DNA of 64,000 nt from Lomentospora prolificans (taxonomy: Eukaryota > Ascomycota > Sordariomycetes > Microascales > Microascaceae): the NCBI GenBank assembly GCA_029532625.1, contig JARFXM010000011.1, positions 1,302,001 through 1,366,000 of the forward strand, in the 5' to 3' direction. Positions 55,556 to 64,000 of the stretch are shown in pieces (the stretch's first letter is position 1; each line of letters opens with the position of its first letter). The notes under the pieces are model-generated. The model made no database searches and was not told the origin of the DNA. It saw only the letters and a list, made by a program, of their open reading frames with translations. Made by a program: the position numbers and the translations under genes.

Positions 55556-58091
55556 GGGATTCCCTTGATTGATTATTGACAGGATTTCAGGTTGTTAGTT
55601 CCTAATTTGTATATCCACCTTAGCATAAGCGAAGACTAGAGTAGTCATTAAGCATCAGATTATCGGTTTTATTGCTAGAGCCAGCCCCGGGCAGTCAAGC
55701 TCACGCGTGTCATTCAGTGACTTAGACCATATTACACTTTAGAGGGTATGATTTATTAGACGAGCATGTTATATTAATTCATTATCATAGCCTGCATTGG
55801 TTGTGATCCACGATACCTATGTCGTAGGTACTATCGATTCATAATCCCCCACACCACGTAAAGGTTCAGGCTCAAGCAAGGGGCCCTCCACAAGGTTTCG
55901 TCGAGACGGCGAGATCTCCATCTCCTCTGATGAGGAAGAAGTTCTTGGCGGCTCGCATCCTCCAGGTTTCATAGGGATTGGCCCAACAGTCGGCGTTAAG
56001 ATGGGCGCGCGTAGATATAAAAAAGGGATCCACTGCATTTATATATATGTATATAAAGTTCAGAAAATGAAAGAAAAAAAGCTAAATAAGGTAAAAGAAG
56101 ATAAAAGGAGGTTGTGAAAAAAATTGGGCGAGAGGCCCGAAAAAGCACGAAAAAGGTTGCCAGGTTCACCACGAGGAGACCAAGCAACGAAGGGGAATCC
56201 ACAACCCGGGTGCCTCGAATGGGGAGGCGGTCGGGGGACTCAAACCCTTATCACAGGACAACGTTTCGCGACTAACAGTGTCGACCGGGGAATAAGATCA
56301 ACCTGGGAGACTGTGGCCTGCAAACTCGGTTGTCGTGCGGCGCGCATTCCGCAACCATGGCGTCTAGTCGTTGGTCTCGTGTGTTGTTCTACTTGTCTGG
56401 GGGGACAGGAACAAGGGGGACTCGGGGAGGGACTCTACTCGTTTCCTTTTGGGAGACTGAGGAACACGGGAGCAGATGGGGGCTGTTCCTCTGGCGGGCT
56501 TTTTCGTGGGAGCGTCCCTTTCCATCTTTGTAAGGGGATGGGTTTGAAAGCGGTGCGAGCTTGTACCTTCAACCGGCAGAGATTGCGAGGCGCCTCCGCG
56601 CCTGCTAGAGATGTGTTTTCTAGCGACTACGGCGGGGGCCAGCAGCTCGTCTCGACACCAGGAGGACAGATGCTCTAGCAGGAGTAAGATACATCATCCC
56701 CTTACACATGATGGAATAAAAAAGAAGTAGAATTGTAGAAGAAAAAAAAAGAAAACTAAAAAAAGGTCTGTGGTGGTGCTCGAAAAGATCAGCCGGGCCC
56801 TAGCAATGATCTTTGGAGGACACTCGAGACGGTGGTGGGAGAGGAGAGATCCGGACGGGTGAGGCCGCCAGGATGGATTCTCGGGTCTCCAGTGGGCCAG
56901 ATCTCACGGACGAAGCAAAGAGAAAGATTCGTCACGGGAGACGGGCGCACGGTGGGACGAAAAAAAAAAAAAAGAGCAGTCTTTTTCCTTTTATGCGTCC
57001 GGGCGGCTGCAGGAGACAGCGGCCGATGTCTCGAGGATAACTCGACTCGAGACGGAAAGTAGCAGGGTTGGGACCCGGTCCGCTTGCTTGCGTTGGGAAC
57101 GAGGAGGCGGAGGTGGGTTTGCTACTGAATTGCCGGGAAACGGGATCAAGAGCCAGCTAGCCCGGGGCCTGCTTGGTCAAGTTGGCAGAGATGGCGCGTG
57201 GCCCCGGAGTGCTCTTTGGATCCTCCGAATGCGAATGCCGTTGGAGGATCGGCGGGGGCACAGTTCTCCCGGGGAAGACGCGGGGAGAACTTGCTGAGGG
57301 GGGGAAGAGAAGAATGGAAGATAATGGTGATGCCAGTCGCAAATATATATAGAATGGAGATTGTAGATGTTGACTTGTCAATCAATTGATCAATCAATGC
57401 GTCGATACGGAAGTGCTCTGTTCTGTGGGCATGTTGCAACACCAAGCCGTCGTGGCTTTGAAACAGTTCGGTTGGAGCGCCATGGCACAGCGGGCCCGAG
57501 GAGTAATAAAAGTTGTAGGGATTCCTCCTGAAGTGGATAAAATGCAGGTGTGATGGACTGATCCGCGCGAAGCTCAAACAAAAAAACGGGCGATTTCTGG
57601 AGATCTGAAGCACCAGCGGACGACGCCTAAAATGCCACGTTAAACCGGTGTGTCGCCAGCCAGCCAGGCTATGCCATGCTGGCTGCAACCTGATGGTGGC
57701 CCCCGCTCTGGACCTCTTGGACCTCTCGGAACATTCTTATCCTCTCTGGATCCTTCTCGGGAGCCGCTCTGTGGTTCTCGCCAGCGGCCCGGGAGCCACC
57801 TGAAACCAAGCAGCACCACCCCGGACGAAACAAAGTTTGACCGACTGAGCTGGCGGACTGGCGAGCTTATCACTTCATTCTCTCTTTGGCAAACCCATCG
57901 GATCCAAAATAATTCCTGAAGCCCGTCTTCATTTGTTGGAGACTGGGATCTTCGTGCTGACGCACCAGCTGCACTGGCCGCATCTCTGAACGTGGGGACA
58001 TAAGACTATTCTTCCCATTTCATCTTTCCCACTTCTACAGCGGATTTCCTTGCTCGGGCGGGACGGCGCACCCATATAGAATTTCGGAACC
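55556..58091. other. Long intergenic region upstream of the phosphopantetheinyl transferase gene
   Basis: About 2.5 kb. It has AT-rich parts (56030-56110, 56700-56770) and purine-rich parts (56940-57160). An A14 run lies at about 56961-56974. The open frame at 56124-56678 has biased composition and no family motif, so it is not called. The content beyond promoter and UTR is unexplained. Confidence 0.5.
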
Positions 58092-59308
58092 ATGGCAGGC
58101 AAGAATCCGACAGTGTTGCAGTGGGTTATCGATACTCGGAACCTCTTCCCTGAAGCTACTGAAACGAAACAGCTCCAGGAAGCCGTAAGTGACCTTCCCG
58201 CTTCCTCGTCGTAGCTGCGCACAAAGGGAATCTGAGGGACCGTTTGAGTCGTCGGACCTTTTCTTTTCTGTTCTGCTTTTCATGCCCAATGTCCTTACCA
58301 AGGCCAAGCGCTTTACCCGTGTCAAAGGCTCTAAGGCACTCCTTCCAGACCTACCCTCCTTCTCATTACCACTCTCCCCCACCCGGATACTACACTCCTC
58401 CGTACCCTACTTTGAGGAAGCCGTTCCGTTTCTCACCACTACCCGGCCCGGGATCCCAACGCATCTAGGCATCCCGATACCTCTCTCTCGTATCCGTCCC
58501 GGAGCGCTCCGCAGCCCTCAAATACGTCTTCCCGCGAGACGCCAAGCTCTCCCTCGTCTCCTCCCTCCTCAAACGCCACGCCATCTCACTCACCACCTCC
58601 CTCCCATGGCCAGCCTCCGAAGCCGCCCGTGACCCCCGCGGCAAGCCCGTCTTCCTCGACAGCGACGGTCATGAACCCCTCGCCTTCAACGTAAGCCACC
58701 AGGACGGGCTCGTCGTGCTCTTCGGCATAGCAGGCTACAGCCCCGGCGCCGGCCAGGGCCAGATAGAGGTTGGTGTTGACGTCGTGAGCTGCGCCGAGCG
58801 CCGGCCCCGCGACCTCGAGACCATCCAGAGAGCCGGTGGCTGGGCGGATTTCGTCTCCGTTTACGATTCCGTCTTCTCGCCCGCCGAGCTGAGCTACCTC
58901 AAGTTCCTCGAGGTTCGGGGCGTGGGTGTCGACGAGCGGTTAAGGTACTTTTACGCCCTTTGGTGCCTCAAGGAGGCCTACGTCAAGATGACTGGCGATG
59001 CCTTGCTCGCGGATTGGATCTTGCGATTGGAGTTCCGCGATTTCAAACCGCCTCGGCCGGAGATGCAGGGCGGGGACGGCGCGCCGCTGGTGTGTGGTGA
59101 GGTTGTGGGGGATATCGAGGTGTTAAGAGATGGGAAGAAGGATTCCGGGGTCAGGATGGAGCTAATGAGCTTAGGTACGGATTACATGATTGGCATCGCA
59201 GTGAGAACACCAAAGAGGCCAGAGGATGCCTTTGGCTTCCAGTTTGGAAAGTACGAGATGGTAGACATAGAGGAAATACACACATACGCCGAAAGCCATA
59301 TGGCGTAG
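58092..59308 (+). CDS. npgA: 4'-phosphopantetheinyl transferase, Sfp/NpgA type
   Basis: Two exons (58092-58184 and 58469-59308) encode 310 residues. The enzyme moves the phosphopantetheine arm of CoA onto carrier domains of polyketide synthases, non-ribosomal peptide synthetases and the lysine-pathway aminoadipate reductase. Motifs in order: ASRYLSLVSVPERSAALKYV, FNVSHQDGLVVLFG (motif P1), VGVDVV with the Mg-binding D135, and WCLKEAYVKMTGD at 196-208 with the E-x3-K signature. The intron is 284 nt and pyrimidine-rich, longer than others in this window; its ends (GCC|GTAAGT and TCTAG|GCA) keep phase 0. The length is slightly below Aspergillus NpgA. The C-terminal part is divergent, as usual. 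A 19-A run follows four bases after the stop. Confidence 0.92.
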
Positions 59309-59312
59309 TTAG

Positions 59313-59331
59313 AAAAAAAAAAAAAAAAAAA
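59313..59331 (+). repeat. A19 homopolymer
   Basis: Nineteen A begin four bases after the phosphopantetheinyl transferase stop codon, followed by more A-rich sequence. Confidence 0.85.
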
Positions 59332-59564
59332 GAATAAAAATATAATTACAAGTATATTCTCTATTGTCACTTTTTAAACGGGCTCGCTCAAACTTGAATC
59401 CTGCCCAATATTTTTGCGCCGAGTGTTTGAAGATGGAAAACTTGATTCATCCAGCCTGGAGCGGGAGGGCCAGCCGAACCGGTAGAATTTCTATCTAGAA
59501 GAATGTGCCACTATTTAGGACGTCCTATCCAAGCAGCCCCTTGCCCTAAGGTGAGGCTTCCACG

Positions 59565-61804
59565 CTAAGCTGTGCTGGTAAGAAGCTTTTCCACTGCCCA
59601 CTTCACCGAGAAGTTCCTCAAGTCAGAATAATGTTGACCGACTCCGACAAACAGTACCGGCACGTTGGTAGCGTGGACGAGGCTGACGAGGGTGCCCACC
59701 ATGTCACCGACGGTATCACATTTCGAAATGATGAAGCCGTCCAGCGTCCTGGTCGATCCGAAAGCTGCGTTGAAGTTTCGCGCTTGCGCAACGGAATCGG
59801 TTCCCACCAGCGCCTAGCATATTTGACAAACGTTAGTCGGCGTAACACTAAAATTGGAGACGTCCGGTTCGCGTAGGGGGGTTCAACTCACCTCGCCGAC
59901 CATGAGAATCTTGTCCGGCTGAGCGAACTTGGCAAACTTCTCTAGCGAAGACATGAGCCGCTGGTCGTTGTGACGACGGCCCGCAGTGTCGATAAGCACG
60001 ACGTCGAAGTCTTCGCTGGCAGCGTAGGCAACGGCATCCTTGGCCACCGCGGCCGCATCCTTGCCGTATCCCTTTTGGTAGAGTTCCACCTGACCGCCCT
60101 CTCGGGACGTAAGCTCCTTGAGGTTACGCACGTGTACCGCCAATTGCTCTACGGCGCCAGACCTGAAGGTATCGCCAGCGGCGATCAACACCTTGTACTT
60201 GTTCTGCAGAAGAAAAAAGCAGATTTTGGAGAGATTGGTAGATTTTCCGACGCCGTTGACACCGACGATAGACATAACGTAGGGCCGGCGCGTCCTGCCA
60301 GAGAGTTTGGAAGGGTTGGTGATGGCATCGATCTCGCGCAAGAGGTCCAACGATGAGGTGGGCGTAAGCATCTTGGTCAAAGACGCCTCCATGGCGGACT
60401 GGATCTTAGCATTGATGCCTACAATTGACACAAGGCTGTTAGTGACCTCGGGGTGCCCAAGTTCTCGGAACCCATGGTGAACTTACTTTCGAAACTGCCA
60501 GTTTTGACACCAACTAGCTCCTTCTCTACGCCGTCGCAAAGCCTAACAGCCGCCTCTCTTGCCACGTTCTTCTTCAGAAGGTGGTCTTCCATGCCCTTCA
60601 TAGCCTTATCCAAGTCCTCCTTGGTCAAAACCTTGCCTCCTACAACATTCCGCAACATGCCGCTTATAGCGCTCAGCCCAGACCCTACAAGCCCGGTGGA
60701 GGAACCAGACTTTGAAGCAGAGGTAGTGGACCGCTCTTGCGCAGAATCTAGTAGATCCTGCACTTCATCATCGAGGTCTTTCAGGACAAACTGACCCTTG
60801 GACGTCTTGGCTCCCCAAGTGGAAGAGTCGACGTGCTCGACGGCCGAGGATCTGCCAACGTCACCATCAGAGTCGCTCTGTGCGTTGCGAGTCATGGAGT
60901 AGTCGAGCTGAACATCATCATCCTCGGTAGCCAAACCATCAGCATCCCACTTTCTTCCCTTCTTTTGCGCCTTGGTGTTCTTGGCCTTGCGCCGCGGGGA
61001 TTCGTCCCCGGATGATGCAGCCGCGGAGGCCGCCTGCTGTATCTTGCGTTGACGCCTTGACATCTTTCCTGCTAAGCCTTTTGGTACTGCGAGATTATTC
61101 GCACTAGGAGTGGAGGGTCTGGATGCGTTGGGACTCTCGATTGCTGAGTCTTCGGCCGCCGAGACATCGTGCTGTGTGGTGTGACCTGATTCTGATTAGC
61201 AAAAATGTGAGGCAGCATCCGCTTGCAAATACGAACCACGATATGCAAGACCCGATGGAGCCAGGATTCCGTTGTCACCCGTCTGCGCGTTCCCAGGACC
61301 AGCGCCACCAGCGTCTCCCTGTTCGACGTATATACCCGACTTCTCCAGAGCTCGAACCTGCTGGTCATAGTAATCGTCGAATTTTCCGCATTGAATAAGG
61401 GTAGTATTCGGCTTCTTCAACTGCTCTCCATAAAGACCGACAAAGATAGCTTTGATATTATCCACAAATTGGTCAACCCAGGAGAGGTGAAGGAGTGATC
61501 GATAAACAGCCTGGATGGAAAGGTTGATAATGTAAGCGACCGGTATTAGCAGTTAGAAAACACAACTTACAACAAAGATTATACCAAGCTCTTTAACAAT
61601 AGCCCATTTAAGTGTATGCTGCTCGCTTCGATATGGGGGGTTGGATGCGGCAGACTGAGAATCCTTTGGGCCAACAGCAGAAGCCTTCTCTTCAATGAAC
61701 ACGTCGGAGATGAAGGTGTTAATGATTGAAGGGCTGATCGAAGTATACGACCGCGACCAGAGGACTACCCCAGAGGTGGTTAAGATGGTGAACGTATCTA
61801 ACAT
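59565..61804 (-). CDS. SRP101: Signal recognition particle receptor subunit alpha
   Basis: Five exons (61804-61571, 61510-61237, 61191-60487, 60418-59892, 59813-59565) encode 662 residues. The protein docks SRP-ribosome complexes at the ER. Residues 1-130 form the SRX domain that binds the beta subunit (MLDTFTILTTSGVVLW, LLHLSWVDQFVDNIKAIFVG). A charged linker with KKGRKWDADG follows. The NG GTPase domain starts near residue 320, with P-loop GVNGVGKSTNLSK, AAGDTFRSGAVEQL, DTAGRRHNDQ, and the guanine-specificity segment in DGFIISKCDTVGD. The C-terminal FVGVGQHYSDLR is family-typical. Splice sites are all GT-AG, with donors GTAAGT, GTTCGT, GTAAGT and GTGAGT. It is head-to-head with yif1, another early secretory pathway gene. 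Confidence 0.93.
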
Positions 61805-62569
61805 CGCGGACGCTTAGAGAGGGGCAACTCGAGCGCTTCTTATTTGAAGTAGCGTATTGCGATAGAAGGAACTTGAGCGGTACGAGGTTACGATGAAAAT
61901 GCGCCTGTGTCACTTCAAGTCAGATCGCCTCAGAAAGGTCGAATTCGCAAGCAGTTGTGTGGCCCTCGTGGATTGTGGACTGGACGAATAGGGGGTTATC
62001 ATTCAGTGGCGACACGACAAGCGGGACTTGGTGTGATCGCAACGCCTTCGACGCCCATGTGTGGGATTAGCTTGAAGATCTTGGAAGACAGCTTGCAGCC
62101 AGAAAAGAGAAAAGATAGTGGCTGATTCGCCCGATAAGCAACAACCCACTATTCGATAAGCATGTCCACATGCAATCCCTGCAAAAGGGCAAGTCCAGGT
62201 GCGAGCACCTACTCAAGCCACACAAAGAAAGCCACGTTTCTCGCCGGCTTCTCGTGATGTCACGTGAATTTTGCAGCACTTTGTGGGCATCAGGAGCAGC
62301 AAGTTGTGGCTGAAGTGAAGGCCGTCAGCGCAACAGCAGCCAACCTTGACGCATGCATTGGTTTTAGCGAAGCTGTCATCAAGGAGGAGGTGGACTTTTA
62401 AGATTTCTAACCTCGAGCTGGCGCACAGCCCTTGCGAGTCCACCACGACGCACTCCATTTCCATCCATCGTTCTTGAGCTTTCCTATGCTCTTACGAACT
62501 CCTCCATTCAACCTGACCTCGAGTTAATTCGGTCTCTACCCTCGACCAAACGAGGCCCTGAGAGCCACG
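61805..62569. promoter_or_regulatory. Bidirectional promoter, SRP receptor alpha / yif1, with CACGTG box
   Basis: 765 bp between divergent starts. A CACGTG core sits at 62261-62266 within TGTCACGTGAA, a bHLH-type site. The right end, before yif1, is pyrimidine-rich. The role of the box is inferred. Confidence 0.5.
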
Positions 62570-63707
62570 ATGCAACCCCCTAGCTACGGTCACTCCCCTC
62601 CCCTTCACCACCCCGTCCCCCAACATGTCTCCTCCGTCCCGCAACTTCGATCGCCCCCTCCTCCAGTACCCTCTCAACCACAGCAGGCGGGCTATGGAAA
62701 TCCGTACCAGCAGCCGCCGCAGCACGGCGCGACGGGAAGCGTTTGGGGACAGTATGGCCAGTTTATGAACGACCCCACGGCCCAGGTAGCCGCCCAGTTT
62801 GGACAGACTGCGTTCAAGCACGGTCAGGAATACCTTGAACAGAATGTGGGTTCTGAGGCGAACGGGACAGTCCCAGCCACGGACGCTGCCGTCCCGGGAA
62901 ACATGGATCTGGGTCCAGGAAGCTAACGCACCTGTGCTAGGTCAACCGGTGGTTTAACTTTGCTACCCTTAAACCGTATTTTCAGGTCACCAACTCCTAC
63001 GTTATCAACAAATTGTTCCTAGTGCTCTTCCCATGGCGACATAAGCCCTGGTCGCGAAAGCAGGCGCCTGGCCCCAACGGCCAAGATGGATGGTATCTTC
63101 CTCCTCGGGAGGATATAAACAGCCCTGATATGTATATTCCAGGTAAGTGCCTTTCACGAAGCCGCCCTTCGACGAGCCCACAAGTTCCCTGGGCATGTGC
63201 TAATCCAACCCGATATTAGTGATGGCTGTTGTTACCTACATCCTTCTATCTACCTTGATTGCCGGTCTACGAGGAGAGTTCCAACCGGAGGTCCTTGGAA
63301 AGACGGCTTCGACGGCCCTGATTGTGGTCATCATCGAGATGTTGGTTCTAAAACTTGGATGCTACCTATTGGGAATTTCGAATCAGTCTCAGCTCCTTGA
63401 CTTGATTGCGTATTCTGGCTACAAGTTTGTCGGTATGATTGTCACGATTGCGCTCGCGGAGCTGGCCAACGGTGGTCAAGGCACCGGAGGATGGGTCGGA
63501 TGGCTTCTCTTCGGCTACACTTTCCTCGCCAACTCCCTCTTCTTGATGCGCTCGCTCAAATACGTCCTCCTCCCCGAAAGTTCCAGCAACAGCGGGGCGC
63601 CGATGCAGACAGACTCGAGGGCAAAGAGGAGCCAGAGGACCCAGTTCCTCTTTGCTTACTCGTATCTTGTACAGCTGGTTTTCATGTGGATGTTGACTCG
63701 CGCATAA
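62570..63707 (+). CDS. YIF1: Yif1-family ER-Golgi transport protein
   Basis: Three exons (62570-62845, 62941-63142, 63220-63707) encode 321 residues. Yif1 works with Yip1 and Rab GTPases in COPII vesicle transport between ER and Golgi. The N-terminus (about 70 residues) is Pro/Gln-rich and cytosolic. Then come ATAQ-like QVAAQFGQTAFKHGQEYLEQ, VNRWFNFATLKPYFQVTNSY (the conserved block directly after intron 1), LFPWRHKPWSRK, and YLPPREDINSPDMYIPVMA (spanning intron 2). Five hydrophobic helices follow from VVTYILLSTLIAG to YLVQLVFMWML near the end. Donors GTGGGT and GTAAGT and acceptors CTAG and TTAG keep the frame; an AGCTAAC branch point precedes exon 2. Length is close to yeast Yif1 (314). Confidence 0.92.
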
Positions 63708-64000
63708 ACGTTTATATGGGGGGAACGGACACATACATCGGGATGGTGATCGACAATGAGAATCCCCAGTTACGCTCTTATGACGACTTCGCACCTTTCT
63801 GGCGGGGGAGAGGTATAAAGGAGTAATGTGTACTAGGATAAGGAGAACATGTAGTTGATAGAATCACGAGCGCGGCCGACAAGTCCAACCTCATCTTGGT
63901 GGATTTAGGATTTTGTAATGTAAGAATACCAGCAAAAGGCACCCTACCAAAACTCAAAAGAAAGCACCAACTTTTTGTCGTATCGGACTTGGCGAAAACG
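63708..64000. other. 3' flank of yif1
   Basis: UTR and flanking sequence up to the window edge. No further gene start was seen. Confidence 0.5.

Noticed and set aside
56124..56678. 184-residue open frame on the plus strand
   Set aside because: Gly/Arg-biased composition, no family motif, no splice or promoter logic; probably spurious in purine-rich intergenic DNA.
1..64000. CRISPR arrays, operons, ribosome-binding sites, bacterial mobile systems
   Set aside because: The window is clearly eukaryotic (spliced genes, mitochondrial and ER proteins); no regularly spaced repeats were seen.

Overview
The window is nuclear DNA of a filamentous ascomycete (Pezizomycotina; the class cannot be fixed from sequence alone). 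Short GT-AG introns of about 45-280 nt, fungal branch points (CTAAC/CTGAC-like), an Ssk1-type response regulator, an NpgA-type phosphopantetheinyl transferase, a DUF7708 relic and a half-tRNA-primed copia retroelement all point there. Genes are dense in some blocks and separated by 1-3 kb of unrecognised sequence in others.

Left block (2-18 kb), housekeeping genes: a MARVEL-type membrane protein, a mitoribosomal Bot1/mS45 protein, the HOG-pathway regulator Ssk1, a CCDC97-like protein, an intronless GH43 glycosidase, a 1152-residue sn1-type diacylglycerol lipase, and a head-to-head mitochondrial pair (complex I subunit NDUFA2 and mitochondrial pyruvate carrier MPC2).

Decay zone (18.7-32 kb): four broken genes can still be read through their frameshifts and stops. 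They are a highly reducing polyketide synthase (KS end, AT, DH, cMT; minus strand), a DHA2-type MFS exporter diverging from it, a DUF7708/NLR-like gene (minus), and an AAA ATPase diverging from that one which has lost its P-loop. The first two look like the corpse of a secondary-metabolite cluster. The other two look like remains of the fungal non-self-recognition/AAA repertoire. Two intact small genes (an SRPBCC protein and a single-pass membrane protein) sit between them.

Middle (32-44.7 kb): an ankyrin-repeat protein, an HSPA12-like Hsp70 with a proline-rich head, then a gene-poor stretch holding a truncated copia element. Its single LTR is almost entirely an 88-bp inverted repeat, next to a primer-binding site complementary to the initiator tRNA-Met anticodon region.

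Right block (44.7-63.7 kb), housekeeping again: a glucokinase-type hexokinase whose last exon adds a tail anchor, Naa50 acetyltransferase, an Sgf11-like SAGA factor, a PPIL1-type cyclophilin with a GC-AG intron, signal peptide peptidase, phosphopantetheinyl transferase, SRP receptor alpha, and Yif1. The last two share a divergent promoter and both act in the early secretory pathway. The phosphopantetheinyl transferase would have been needed by the dead polyketide synthase and is also needed for lysine synthesis.

All exon boundaries were placed by hand from reading frame, splice signals and family similarity recalled from knowledge; no database search was run.
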